Position numbers and translations under genes: made by a program
Shown: one piece after another, positions 25,357 to 38,621 of the stretch
How positions within the stretch are numbered: the stretch's first letter is position 1
Layout: each line of letters opens with the position of its first letter
Notes under the pieces: model-generated
Database searches by the model: none
Told to the model about the DNA's origin: nothing
Seen by the model: only the letters and a program-made list of their open reading frames with translations
Assembly: GCA_011634665.1 (NCBI GenBank)
Contig: WAEK01000003.1
Span: 1,761,001 to 1,825,000 of the forward strand
DNA: 64,000 nucleotides
Reading direction: 5' to 3'
Origin: Mortierella sp. BCC40632
Taxonomy: Eukaryota; Mortierellomycota; Mortierellomycetes; Mortierellales; Mortierellaceae

Positions 25357-26486
25357 ATGCCGACAGGAAGCATCGCTCGAGTATACGCGCACGTCAACGA
25401 GTCGCACCAAAAGGAGTACTGGGACTACGACAATCTCCAGGTTCAATGGGGGTAAGGCTTGCCCCGTTCACATACACTCTCACACACACACTTCAGTCTT
25501 CCCTCTCCTTCCCGTGATGCAGGACCGAATCAATGCAAAAAAAAAAAAAAAAAAAAAATAAGAGCCATTTTAGGGAACAAGGTCAATCCAATTGAGATGA
25601 GTCCTTGTTGTGATATGGCTCTTTGGGTCATCTACTTTTCATCCTTGGCTTCAGTGCTCTCGATCCGTCGATAGTCGACGAATCTCGGATACTGGATGGG
25701 CTTTTCTAGTCGAAAGAGAGACGAAGATATTATTGTTGTTATTTTTCTTTCTTTCTTTCTGCTTTCTCTGTCTGATTCCCTCCCAAGACTCGGACAATTG
25801 GATGACAATGTGGGTGGCTGGGCATGATGAGGTGGCAACCCTCTTTCGTCGGGGATTCGTCTTCTCTCTCTCTCTATCTCTCTTCTCTATCTCTCCTCTC
25901 TCTCTTTCTTTCTCTCTCTCTCTCTCTCTTTCTGGCTGCGCTCTATCTTCTCCCTAATCCCCAGGATTGGTTGGCACGAGCTCGAGCTCGAGCGCGAGAA
26001 AGCTACAGCACATGGATCGGCTCACTTCGCCTTGACCCTTTCCACGAGCAACACCCTGTTTCTTCAGGAGCCTTTTTTTTTTTTTTTTTTTTTCTTCAGA
26101 AGAAAGAAGGGAAAAAAAAAAAAAATAACGAGGCAACTGACCCTATCTATTTTGTACTCCTTCATCCTCATTGGTGTATTTCTTCTCACATACCCTTCTC
26201 TTCTTCCTTGTCCTCTTTTGTATATTTTTTAATTAGGGTCCAGGACAACTATGAAGTTGTGCGCAAGGTTGGGCGAGGCAAATACTCGGAGGTGTTTGAA
26301 GGATTCAACACTGTCACAAACGAAAAGTGCTGCATCAAGGTCCTCAAGCCTGTCAAGAAAAAGAAGATCAAGCGTGAGATCAAGATCCTTCAGAACTTGG
26401 CCGGAGGTCCTAACGTCATTACTCTCTTTGATGTTGTCCGTGATCCACAGGTACACCCTACATTGACTTGCTCGAGTTTCTTTTTG

Positions 26487-26527
<41 letters not shown>

Positions 26528-28035
26528 TTTTATTACTATTATTCGGTTTTCGACTCTTGGAGAGAGGGGGAGAGAAAGAGAAATAAGAGAAAAAGGTGGA
26601 AAGAAAAAAGAGAAAAGGGAAAAGACTGGCTGATAAGCAGGATGCTAGCGAGCATGTGTCACGACCAGAAGAAGGAAAAGGAAAAAGAAAGAAAAACAAT
26701 ACGCTGTTTCTATTTTCAAAAGGACCCGACGATCGAATTTGAGCTTACAGAGACAATATAGTTTATCAGGAGCTGATAACATCCTTCCCGAACCATTCAG
26801 CGACCGGGAATCATATTTCAAATTTCTCACCTTGCCTCGCTCCCTCTCTCTCTATATCTCTTTGCTTTCTGCTCCCCCTCCATTCTCATAGTCCAAGACT
26901 CCTTCCTTGATCTTTGAGTGCGTCAACAACACCGACTTCAAGATCCTCTACCCCAAGTTTACCGACTTTGATGTCCGTTACTACATTTTTGAGCTTTTGA
27001 AGGTAATGTGAATGGATCCACAGCATGTGGCGTGGTATGGCTATGTCTATGTGTACTGGTCAGGTCTCGACGAATGAAAAGAGTAACCGCCGACTGGCTA
27101 GAAGAAGAAGAACGAAAAAAAAGTTCTCTAACAATCCCATCACTCTACTCAACCTCCATATCGACATGCACTAGGCTTTGGATTTCTGCCACTCTAAGGG
27201 TATCATGCATCGTGATGTCAAGCCCCACAATGTTATGATTGAGCATGAGAAGCGCAAGGTAGGCTATCATGCTGAACAAGACGCAACTAATTTTTATTTG
27301 TTTATTTTGTTTAAAAAAGAACTATAGTAGAGTCTAACGTGATTTATCTGGCAAATGCGACTTGTCGTTTTTGAATATACCCTTTTTTTTTTTCTTTTCT
27401 TACTTTAGTTGCGTCTTATTGATTGGGGTCTTGCAGAGTTTTACCATCCCGGCACGGAATACAATGTCCGTGTCGCTTCTCGCTATTTCAAAGGACCCGA
27501 ATTGCTTGTGGACTTTCAGGAATACGACTACTCCCTTGACATGTGGAGCTTGGGAGCCATGTTTGCCAGCATGGTAGGACAATTATGGATCTACGCAACT
27601 CAGCCCTAGGATTGTATAAAAGGAATAACCTTACCTCATCGCTAACACAACTATTGGCATTCTCTTCTTTTTATTTATCGTCTCTCCAAACAGATCTTCC
27701 GCAAGGAGCCATTCTTCCATGGACACGACAACTATGACCAATTGGTCAAGATTGCGCGCGTTTTGGGAACAAATGAACTATTCGCGTATCTGGAGAAGTA
27801 TGATCTCGAGCTGGATGTCCAGTATGACGAGATTCTTGGACGTTATCCACGCAAGCCCTGGAGCAAGTTTGTGACGCCAGAGAACCAGCGTTTTGTGTCG
27901 AACGCAGCGATTGACTTTTTGGACAAGTTGTTGCGATATGATCATCAGGAGCGTTTGACGGCTGCAGAGGCGATGGAACATCCTTACTTTGATCCTGTCA
28001 GAGCCGCCGCCGCCAAGTCACAATCGCCGCAGTAG
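25357..28035 (+). CDS. CKA1: Casein kinase 2 catalytic subunit alpha
   Basis: Six exons (25357-25451, 26237-26450, 26892-27002, 27175-27258, 27409-27573, 27694-28035) join in frame to 336 residues, the usual CK2 alpha length. Visible features are the Gly-rich loop GRGKYSEV at 44-51, the ATP-binding Lys66 in CIKVLK, the CK2-type basic cluster KKKKIKRE at 72-79, and the catalytic loop HRDVKPHN with Asp154. The CK2-specific DWG, in place of DFG, is at 173-175. The C-terminus contains the conserved HPYF. CK2 is an acidophilic Ser/Thr kinase, usually an alpha2beta2 holoenzyme, acting in nucleus and cytosol on transcription and cell-cycle substrates. Introns are GT-AG; the first (785 nt) and second (441 nt) carry CT, T and A runs. 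The gene name is by analogy; whether the genome holds a second alpha paralogue is not visible here. Confidence 0.97.
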
Positions 28036-30755
28036 ATGAAAAAAAGAAGAAAAAAGAAAAAAGAAGAAAAAAAAAATTGGGCATGAACAGAATGGATAAG
28101 GAAAAGGCGGGATGTGAGAGAGCTCAAGATTATGTATGTGTGTGTTTGTATGAGTGAATGAGAGAGGAAGGGGTATTCTCTATTTTTTTTTTTTTTTTTT
28201 TTTCCCTCCATTATTATTATTATTATTATGTCTTGGGGACATGCTTGTTCAGAACATTTTTTACATCATTGCCACATTCGTCTGTTTTGTCTTTTTTTTT
28301 TTCTTTTTCTTTTTTTTCTTTTCTCTCCTTCATTCTTCCCTCTCTTTTTCTTTCTTTGTTTCTCCTGTCCACTCTTATTAAAACAATGTCGCATCAAATT
28401 CAAAAACTGGATGATACCAAGAAGATAGATTGATAGATCGGTAGAGAGAGAGAGAGAAAGAGAGAAAGAGAGAAAAGGAAAAAAAAATAAAAAGGGTGTA
28501 AGGAGGAGAGCTGATGATGAATGGCGGTGGGAGGAGAAACTGAGAGAGAGCGAGAGAGGGGTGTTTCGAGTTGTCGGTTTATAAAGTCAAACGGGTTCTT
28601 GTCTCGCTGGTGATTGGACAGGAAGAGACGCGTGCTAGGCCCAACGGACCCAAAATAGCAGCAACTTGGATTCCCCATTCCTTTCCTCTCTCTCTCTCTC
28701 TCTCTCTCTCTTTTCTCTTTCTTTTTTTTTTTTTTTCTTTTCCTGGAGTCAAAACGCTCTCCTTTGGGTAGTGGACCAAGATAGCCTGCGAAAAAAAGGA
28801 GGAAAAAAAGAGAGAGAGAGAAATACTCAGAGAGCGTCCTGTAGTGCGTGAGGGTTGAGCAACGGTTGCTGTATCTTGATTGCTAAAAGAGATAGAAAGA
28901 TAGAGAGAGAGAATCCAACAAAGTCGTGAGTACTTTTTTATATTTTCTTTTTCTTTTTTATATATATACCTGACCTAACATGACCTGACCTGACCTGAGG
29001 ACGATTTGGTTTCGATTGTTTTTTTTTCTTCTTCTTCTTCCAAACTGCGCTCATCGGAGGTCATGTACACATTGCTCAATTGCTCAAAATGCGCTATCCT
29101 CTTTTTTTTTTTTGAAAAAAGGGCGGAAGGTCAAAAATTTTGGGATGAACTCGGGGGGAGGTAGGGAAGAAGAGGAGAAAGGAGGGAAGGACAGTGAGAG
29201 GAAAAAAGAGGACGAGGAAGAGGAGGAAGGTGATCCGAGCTGATTGATTGAGCTCAAAGAGAGTGATATATAATGTGTGTGTGTTGACAAATTAATTCAT
29301 TGCAACGAGACCTACAGGGCCCAAACAGTCGGTTCATTTGGAAGTAAAGAATGAAAAGAAGGCGAAAGTGAGAATGAGAGAGAAACAGAAAAAAATAAAA
29401 AGTGAGTTGGCGGGGTATCATGTCATTCATTCGCACTACATACAAGGTTAAGAGCAACAAAAAAAAAAAAAAAAAAAAAAAGAGAGAGAGAGTGAGAGAG
29501 CAGACTGAGTGATTGAGTGTGTGACTGAGTGGGTGAGTAAGTGAGAAAGAGTGTGTGAGTGAGTAAGAGTGAGAGAGTGAGAGTGAGAATGAGTGTGAAA
29601 AAGAGAGGAGGAGAGCAAAGGTAAAAATACACAACACCGAGCAAAAAGAGCAAACCTGGCTTTTCTGTTTTGTCACTGTCGCATGGTTGGGCAACATGGT
29701 GGGACATGGTCAGGATGTGGTTAGGGCAACAAACAGAACCGTAAGATGGGCCCCCACATTGGCGCTTGTGCTCGGTCTGCAGCGATCATGCAGCAACCAG
29801 CAGACAAGGGAGGCGGGGGGAAAGTGAGGTGACCCCGCCGACCTGCGGGGACGAGGAAAAGAATCCTCGGCGGGGACGGCGGGGGAGAGAGAGTTGGAAA
29901 CACGGGAGGGGGAGAGCAAATGTATAGAGGGACAATGGGGTTGGGGGAGGAAGAGGAGGAAGAGGGAGGTGGAGTTGGATGGGAAAGAGAGGATGGAGAG
30001 AGACAAAGAGAAAGAGATCTCTTCTTCTTCTTCTTCTTCTTCTTTTCCTTTTTCTTTCTTTTCTTCTCTCTTTCCTTCTCTAAGGAGGAAGGGGTGGGGT
30101 TGGATGGGGTTTTTCTCTCTCTCTCTCTCTCTAGACGATCGAGGGGTGTGATTTCTTCTCCTTTTTTTTTTTTTTTTGAGGAGGCATCAACACTGGGAAC
30201 GGACGGGGCTTTGGGAGGATGGATTGATTGGATTGCCCATCGGGGATGGATGCGATCTATCTCTCTCTCAATAGATCTCTATCTCCTATATATCTATCTC
30301 TCTTCTTTTCTTCTCTTTTTCCATTTTTCTTTTCTTTCTCTTCCGGACTTTTTAATATCCATACATCGGGATTTTTATTTGTCTTTCATCCTGATTATTC
30401 GTTGTTTTCTTCGATTCGGAGATCGATCAGTTTTGTTTTTTTCCATCCATCTTGCATCGGGGCCCCCGGCATCGGCGGATCCCTCCCCCCTTTTGCGCGC
30501 GGATCCCCATCATCCTGACGACGATCCCAATGCCATCGCCACCGCCACCACCACCCCGCCGCATTCACCACCACCCACCGCCACGCCATCGCCGCTACCT
30601 GCTCCGTAGCAGCGTATTATATTACCCTAATACCACCAGTCCGGCCACCTTTTTTAATTTCTCTTGCTGTCACCTCATCGACTCTCTTTACTCGATCTCC
30701 ATCCTTCTACCCACCCCTACCCTGCCACACACCATAACCATTCGCGCTTTCGCTT

Positions 30756-30788
<33 letters not shown>

Positions 30789-31276
30789 CTTTCTTTTCAT
30801 TTTCACTGCCACTCTCTATCGTTCTCGACCCAAAAGCTCTTTGTAGGCCAATCACCCAACAGGTTTTTTTTTTTTTTTTTTCTTTCTCTTGAGGATCAAA
30901 GTTCCTGGAGAATTCGATCAGAGGCCCCACATTCGTTTCTCCTTCCTCAATCACTTTTTTCCTCACTTTCTCTTTCTCTCTCTCTCTTTCTCTCACTTGC
31001 TCTCCCCCTCTCCTCAACTCATTCCTCTCACACAAACACACAGACACACGCTCTCTGTCCCTGTCTACTGTCTCCGTCTTTTTTTTTGCTGCGGGGAAGG
31101 GTTGTCTCCTGTACGGTGCCGAGCCGGTGCGTGGACCCTGTGTGTGGAATGAACGGATCTGCTTGCCCCTGATGGATCCACTCCGAGACAATTCCATGGC
31201 GCCCAAAATGGGCGATGGAACAGTGCGCGTGACGGCGAGTCGAGAGTAGGGAGGAGAAGAGAGAGAAGAGAGAGAG

Positions 31277-31320
<44 letters not shown>

Positions 31321-31747
31321 AGAAAGAAAGAGAGAAGAAAAAAAAAAAAAAAAAGACGCGGCGTCTCCCCTTTTTCGAGGGGCACTCCGCCGGTATAGAT
31401 TCGGCCCCGTGCCTCTTCTCTTTCCTTTCTCTCTCTCTATCTCTCTCTTCTTTTGTTCCTCTTCCTCTTCTTCTTCTCTTCTTCTCTTCCTCTTCTCTTC
31501 TTCTCTCTTGCGAGATTACTGGCCCTGCCAAGGGGCCTTACATTCCCCAAGTCCATGTCGGGATGCATCTCTTGTTCCCACTCTTTCTCTCATTCGCTTT
31601 TTGATTCTTGATTCTTTCTTTCCCTTCACTCCACATACACTCACAAACATGCATAACTCTCTCCTCCTCCTCACTCAGGGGACCCCATGTCATCGAGAAA
31701 ACAGCCAAAGAGAAGAGTGAGCGAGAGAGAATAAAAGAAAGAAAGAG

Positions 31748-31804
<57 letters not shown>

Positions 31805-32423
31805 AGAGTGAAAGAGTGAAAATAAAGGGCGCCTGGTCTGGCGATCACCTGCCTTAATGGCCATGGTCTATGCAGCCGCCTGGTCCTCCATGCATATCTG
31901 CCTGGTACTATGCATCTTTCTCTCTCTCTCCTCTTTCCTCTCTCTCCTCTCTCTTTCTCTCTTTATACCCCTGTCACACTCCTCTCTATCTCTTTCTCTC
32001 TCCTTCCTCTCCCTGCCTGTCGTCACCACACTTGCAGGAACTCTCGGTCCATGCTGGCCATCGCCACCAATGCCCCGCCCCCTGTCATACCTTACCCCCA
32101 TCCCATCCCCCATTGCACATCCCCATTCGCCTCTCCGCCTCACTTACTCAAGACTAACGTCTGCTTCTCTTCCTTCTCCTCCTTCTCTTCCTCTTCCACC
32201 ACCACTCTCTCTCCTCCCAATCCAACCTCCCCTTCTTCCATTTCATTCCCATCTCCTTCTCCTTCCCATCCTCTCCACCGCCACCCAGATCTTCTAAAAA
32301 GACCTACTTGCCGCTTTTCCCGCCCCGCGCCGTTGGAGCCCTTGCCTGCCCCAAGCCCGCTGACATCCGCCGCCTCCTCCCTTTTGATATCCTCCCTTCC
32401 AACGGACCACCTGATCCACGTCC
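28036..32423. other. 4.4-kb spacer upstream of the coiled-coil gene
   Basis: No supported gene. The first part is the CK2 alpha 3' flank, with long T runs at 28180-28205 and 28290-28320. The middle holds GAGT-rich and GA-rich blocks (29480-29610, 31260-31320). The last kilobase is nearly all pyrimidine on the plus strand (31400-32300) and probably contains the promoter and 5' UTR of the gene starting at 32424. A short TGACC-type repeat at about 28970-28998 was noted without a known role. Confidence 0.5.
31751..31800. repeat. (AG)25 microsatellite
   Basis: A perfect AG run inside a region that is otherwise pyrimidine-rich, about 620 bp upstream of the coiled-coil gene start. Confidence 0.9.
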
Positions 32424-33584
32424 ATGAATCCAGAGCCATTCTCGGACAAGCCTTACTACCGTCACACCTCCGGAACCCTGTCCTCTGCAGACTACGAGGC
32501 TGCTGAAGATAGCCCCGCCACCTCCATGGACCGGAGCGCCACCCCTGGCTACGGCAAGAACTCTAACTCTCGATACCCCTCCGGACAGCCCTATGGTGCC
32601 GACTCTGTCTCCCCCTCTGGCTACCGACACGACAATGGCCCTCGTCGGGAGCCTGACTCGGCCACGGACCCACCAAAGTCAATGCAATCGCTGCAGAGTT
32701 CACAGCGTTACACGACGGAGCCAACTTTTGTTGTCCAGAGCGCCTCGACCCCTAACCGGGCCCATCCTTCGTCCTACCATACACGTGAGGCCCAGGGCCC
32801 ATACCAATACAATAGTGGGAGTGAAGAAGACCCAGTCCACTACTCTACTCAGGAACCAGCCTTGTTGGGCGACCTGCAACGGGCACCGTACAGGGTCCGG
32901 CGTGACTCGGGGCTTCCACCCATCAAGTTAAGTGCTGCCAAGAGACTTCCCCCCTTCACAGCTAGTCTCTCCTCGAATGCGACGGGATCCTTGATCGAGG
33001 AAGAAGATGAAGGTGATGAAGATGACGGGGACCCGTTTGGCAGCCGAGGTGAGCCATCCCACAGACGATTGGACCGTCAAGGCATCAAGAAGGATTCTGT
33101 CCCGGGGGTCGGCAAGGAGAGCGACCGAGGAATGGATCTCCGACAGATCAAGACTCAACCATCCAGGCACATCGAGAACAACAGTGGATCGGATCCAACA
33201 AGGTATGTAATGCATGTGTTGTGCATGTGTGTATGTGTGTAAATGTGGATGTGTATGTGTGTCTGTGTGTGTGTGTATGCGTGTATGTGTGTAGGAGGTG
33301 TAGGTGTAGGAGGTGTAGGAGGTGGTGTGCTGTTATTATTTTTCATGCTCCTTCGAATCGTATTGTTTAAAAAGCTCAGAATGGGGTTCGTGCCAGGTCA
33401 TGCCTCCAGTCATTGGAACGGCGATGGGTTTTGGGAATGGTCATCAGACCCGCACCCGCGCTTCCTTTCACCCGCGGCCCACCGGGCGTCCCATCCTCTG
33501 TTCCATTCGTCCGCGGGCGACTTCCCATCCTCCCAGCGGAAAGGCATGCATGAGAGTGTATATTCCGACAGACAGACAGAGAGA

Positions 33585-33624
<40 letters not shown>

Positions 33625-33654
33625 AGAAAGAACGAGAGAGAGAGAAATAGAGCG

Positions 33655-33712
<58 letters not shown>

Positions 33713-36700
33713 GCATTGGGCATTGGGGCGTTCAGTCAAGAGAGAGTTTGTGTTGTTTTTTAGTTTACCGCCCTTCCCTGTTGTTGTTGGTGTTCATTCG
33801 CGCGTGAGGTTGCAGGGTTTTTTTTTTTTTTTTTTTTTCTTTTTTCTTTTTTTTTTTTTTTTGCCGCGCCTGCTTTTCTTTGCACTCTGGCAGATGCAAC
33901 AACCAGAACAGGGGCGGTAGCCGCCCTCTTTTCCTCCTCGCCCTTAACCTTAATTGCGTTGGCCGTATTTTCTGTATGACCAGCGCTAAATGCACCCCTG
34001 GACAAGCCCCATGCAGGCCCGCGCTCTACTCCGTTTCCCTTTCTTTCTCTTTTCTCTCTCTCTCTCTCTTCTCTCTCTCTCCCTACTCGATCTACTTTCT
34101 CCCTCTGGAATGTACCTTGTGTTCTACGTGTGTGTTTGTTGAACCAACCAACTAACCGAATCAAACCCACAACAAACTCAAATAGCTCCTCGGCACTCTC
34201 TCCTACCCGGTCCTCACTCCTCCCATTCCCTTCTCTCCCCGCACGGACCGCCCTGCCCTCCATCTCGACCCAACAAGGGAACCATCCCCAGAACAACACC
34301 AACAACCCCGGCAACACCAGCCCATCCGCCGCACCTCGACGGGAGCTGGATCGTGGACCTGCTGACTTGAGTAACCCTAGTACGGGGCTTGCTGCCGCAC
34401 TGCTCGCTGGAAGAAATCAACTTGCAAAGACTCAACAGCAGGGCCGTCCACCCACACAGCCATCATCCCAGTCACAACAACGGACTCAACAACCACTGGG
34501 ACTAAAACTCTCAGGCACGGGTCGAAAGCTGAACCATGAGTCGACACAAGAGCCTCCCACCATCAGCACCGGCCACGTGCGCATCCCAGTTCCCGATATC
34601 ACCTCTCCCGTCACAAGAAGCTTTCGAAGCCCTCTCAACACAAAGCAGTCTGAGCTCGAGGGCAACCACGACCACCTGATCTATCAACGAAGAACATCCT
34701 TCACTCTCTCTCCAACCTCCTCCAATCCCGAGCTTGCAGAATCCCAGACCGATAGTCAATCAGGATCCTACGACACACCTCAGCCCGAGCACTCTCTTCG
34801 GAGAAATGGTGTCAAGTATGGCGCTCACTCTTATCGTACGGGAGGTCCCAGCATCTCCTCCAACATGTCTGCATTCTCAGACGACTACCGTCAACCCCGT
34901 CCTCGACCCCAGACTCGAGCTCAACATCACCACGAGTCGAGTCTATTGGGGACATCCTATGACTCGGCCATGTCTGGTCATCAGGATGGCGCTGGAATGC
35001 ATTCGCGGTATACCTATGCTGGAGATGAACTGGACCAAGGCTCTCTTCCAAGTCAGAGTTACACCGAGACCCTTCGCCTCCAAGCCCGGTACAACCAAAC
35101 AGGAGAACCTTCGAGTTACCCCCACTCTTATTCGAACCCCGGTCGATTCGGATCCTCCTTGGAATCAGACCGGATGCATTACCCAGGACAAGGTAACAAG
35201 AACATGGGTCACCGAGCAGAGAAACTTTCCCAGCATGATCACCGCTCGAATGGACGTTCAGACGTGACCCCTGTGGGATCGTATCCTCATACTTCTGGTG
35301 GTGGTGGCACTGCGGAATCGGTTCATTCTCTCGATGAAGCAGATGATCTACAGGATCAGCTGGCAACCGAGACTGAATATATCATGACTCGAAACACTGA
35401 ACTCCTCAAGATCTTGAGTATTCGGGATGAAGAAATCCAGACACTCCAACAGGAGCTGGACCATACCCTCCGAGTAATGCACGAGTACGAGGAAGATTTG
35501 ATGACAATGCACACTGCAGCAGCCAAGCCCTACGAGAGCTACCACAAGACATTGGATCAAATCGGACATGAGATGACACAGCAGGATGCACTTGTCCAGG
35601 GATACCAAATCGAAAACGAAAAGTTGACCAGTCAACTCAAGTCATCGATGGATCTCCGACAAGAGGCCGAGAAGCGACATTTGCGTACTGTAGAAAGTTT
35701 AAAGACCGAGATTTCTCAACTTCGCCAAGATCTCGAGAATGCTGATCAAGAGAGATATGGACGACTCGACCTGAGGGTGATGTTGAACGAATCTCAGGAT
35801 GCACATGAGCGATCACTTCAGAGTTTCAAGGACAAGGAAGAAGAATACATGGCCGAGGTTGGGGAGTTGAAGGCACAACTTCGATTGACAGAACAGACGC
35901 TCGAGGATGAGCGCAAGTCCAAGCTTGAGGAGATGCAAAAGATTGAAAAGGATTTCCAGGATGTCCGTGTCGGGTTTGAGATTATGATGAAACAGATGGA
36001 GAAGCATGGACATGGATCGACGTATGGATTGACCATCCCATCTATGTTGAAGCGAGGCTCTTGCTCATCGTCTGCGGATGATGGACAAGCTGATACTACA
36101 GCTGGAGCAGAACTTGAGCGAGACATTGGTCTTCTCAAGGCCTCTTTGCTTCATAGTCCAAGCAAATCCTCTGCGACTCAGTCCTCCACTCCTTCTCCAC
36201 CCTTGTCGGAGAAGCACAAGACGGAACGTATGGGTACTGCCCCTTCCAAGGACTTGGATCGCAAGTTGATTTCGACCGAGTCCTTGGTAACGGCCAACAC
36301 TGCTGACGGCTCTGCTGAAATGGAAAAGTCAGATCTTGAGCAACGGATGAGTAAATTCGAATCGGACATGCGACAGAGTCTTTTGCGAACCATTTCAATC
36401 GAGAGCCTTGCCAGTGTACGTTCCTCGACGGGTACGGCCATTCCGATGGCAGCTCAGGTAAAGAAGCGACTTCTTCAGAACCAAGTCTATCAACATTCAG
36501 GTCAGGCAGGCACCTCCAGAGACGACGTTCGGACGATGACCAAGAGCGAGGAACAAACTCTAGCCAACAAACTAAGGGACCGAATCGGTGTTCTGAGTGT
36601 TGAGAACAGAAAACTTCGTTTGGAGGCTGCGGCCTTGTCACAAACTCTGCGACATACACAGGCTGAACGAACTCGCAAGGTCACCAAGCTCGAGGAAGAA

Positions 36701-37957
36701 TTGGACAAGTTTGAGGATGCGGCCAACTTGAAGTTGGAAGACATCAACACGGACGAAGGTCAGCTCCGGGTTCGAAAGGTGATTCAGGGACTCTTGGTCC
36801 GAATCCGTACCAAGGAAGCCGAGACCGAGTTTTATCACAATGCCTATCTGGATAAGGTCTTGGAACTGGACCAGCTGGCGCTTGCAACTGGCAAGAGTCT
36901 AGGCATGGATGGATTGGGCGAGACTGTAGGAGAACTATCTGTTCAAACGGGTGAGGGTGCTACGGGAACAGTCAACTCGAGTGTGATCGAGGCCCTAGAA
37001 GCTCGAATGAAGGAACTGGAGAGATCTAATCTGGAGCTATCCTTTAGACTCGCAGCAGAGCAACGACGTGCCCAAGCAACCGAAAGCGAGAATGCAACCC
37101 TGGTGCGTGAGAAATTAACACTTGCACGAACGTTGGAGGACCGGATTGACCAACTTCAGGACAAGCTGAGTGCGGTAGAAATTGCAAAGGCCAAGTTGGC
37201 GGATGAGAACAGTGCGCTCAAGGAAAAGAAGCAACAGGGATTGTCTTCTGCCAATCATGAGAATGGCCAGGTCAATGGTCAGGGTGTGGACATGGATGAG
37301 TCAGCGAATACAGAGTCGGTCACCATCATGCGGACGCGACTTCTCTCGTTGACACGACAGCGAGATCAATTGCGAGAGCAACTCCAGGAGGCCTTTGATA
37401 TACAACTGGCCCTGAGAGATCAGTCTGCAGGAGGTGTACCAGACTGGACCGTGGATGACTTCAAACGGTTGGAACAAGCGCTTGAGGAAAAGTCGAGCGA
37501 GTTGGGGATCTGGAAGGAGCGAGCAGTTGCTTTGGAAAGAGTGGTTGAACGAATCCGGATGATCAAAGACCGACCAGAGCCGATCGGGTTGTCGATGGGA
37601 GATCGGTCATCGGCCCATGATAGCGACTCGATGAGCTCGTCTTCAGTGATTGGTAGTTCAGGACGCCGCCGACATCATCAGCAAGGCCCTGGCCAACATC
37701 ATACTTTGGAAGAGTTGGATCAAGTGGTGTTGAAGCTAGAACAACGTCTGGAGCGTCGTGACCAAGAGCTTCAAGAAGTGGTGATGGAAGCGAAGCGTCA
37801 GACAGACATGAGGCTTGAAGCGTGGAAAGCCAAGTGGGTACAGGTGGTCCAACGCAAGAATGCAGAGATCCATCGGTTCCAGACCGAGCTTGAGGCGTTG
37901 ATGGCGGCTGTTGATCGCGACCGTGCCCGGATGGCAGCCTCGATGAAGAAGCAATAG
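32424..37957 (+). CDS. Large coiled-coil protein, family not recognised
   Basis: Two exons, 32424-33202 and 34186-37957, join across a 983-nt GT-AG intron (AG|gtatgt ... aaatag|C) in frame to 1516 residues. The N-terminal ~650 residues are Ser/Pro/Gln-rich and look disordered, with a short acidic patch. From about residue 660 on, heptad-like stretches rich in Glu, Leu, Lys and Gln run almost to the C-terminus. They are broken by a Ser-rich linker near 900-1020 and a second near 1405-1430. A well-ordered segment, KVIQGLLVRIRTKEAETEFY, could be family-diagnostic. The architecture fits a cytoskeletal, polarity or spindle-pole scaffold, but that is inference; no motor, CAP-Gly or membrane domain is visible. 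The intron is long and carries a GA satellite and T runs. Confidence 0.8.
33585..33709. repeat. Compound GA/AAAG satellite in the coiled-coil gene intron
   Basis: Two near-perfect GA runs flank an AAAGAA/AACGAG-type imperfect stretch. It is purine-rich on the coding strand, unlike most intron repeats in this window, which are pyrimidine-rich on the sense strand. Confidence 0.85.
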
Positions 37958-38588
37958 TCGTAGAGGCCTGTAGACCTATTTCTTTTACTTTTTCTTTTTC
38001 TTTTTTATTTCGTTTTTCTTTTTTTTTTCTTTTTTCTTTTCCTTTCTTTCTTTCTTTACTTGTATACTAGTGATACAGCACAGCCATGTTATGTCGAATC
38101 TCTTCCATACCACTACTCTCGCATTTAGCTTCTATCCCATCCTCTGACACAACTCGTACATTTTCTTTTTCTCTCTTTTTTTTTTTTCTTCCTTTTTCTT
38201 TCTTATTTCAACCCTAATGCCGATCTGTAGAGCAGCTGCAATATACCCTATCAAGCCTCTTTTGTTAATTATTGCTGACCATGCTCCTGTGTTTGCCTTG
38301 AATGAATCACTAAATGTGTAGTGTAGCAGTGGAGCGCAGTACAGCGCATGGCGTTTGGTTAGTCCACGCACAGGCAACACAGCAGCAGATTGTGCGATGT
38401 CTTTTTTTTTTTATTTGGCTACCGTATTGCCTCATGTTTCTGACTCTACTTTATTCCTGTCTCCTTTGGGGGAAGGGGGGTAACCTTTGCTTTTTTCTCT
38501 TTTTCTACACATTTGTCTACTTTTGCCTTGACTCTTCATTTTTTTTCTTGAACCTTTGTCCTTAGCTACTCCTCTTTTCTCTCTCTCT

Positions 38589-38621
<33 letters not shown>

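Noticed and set aside
28968..29000. TGACC-type short tandem repeat as telomere-like or receptor-type element
   Set aside because: Only a few imperfect units; neither a fungal telomere repeat nor a site with a known fungal factor.
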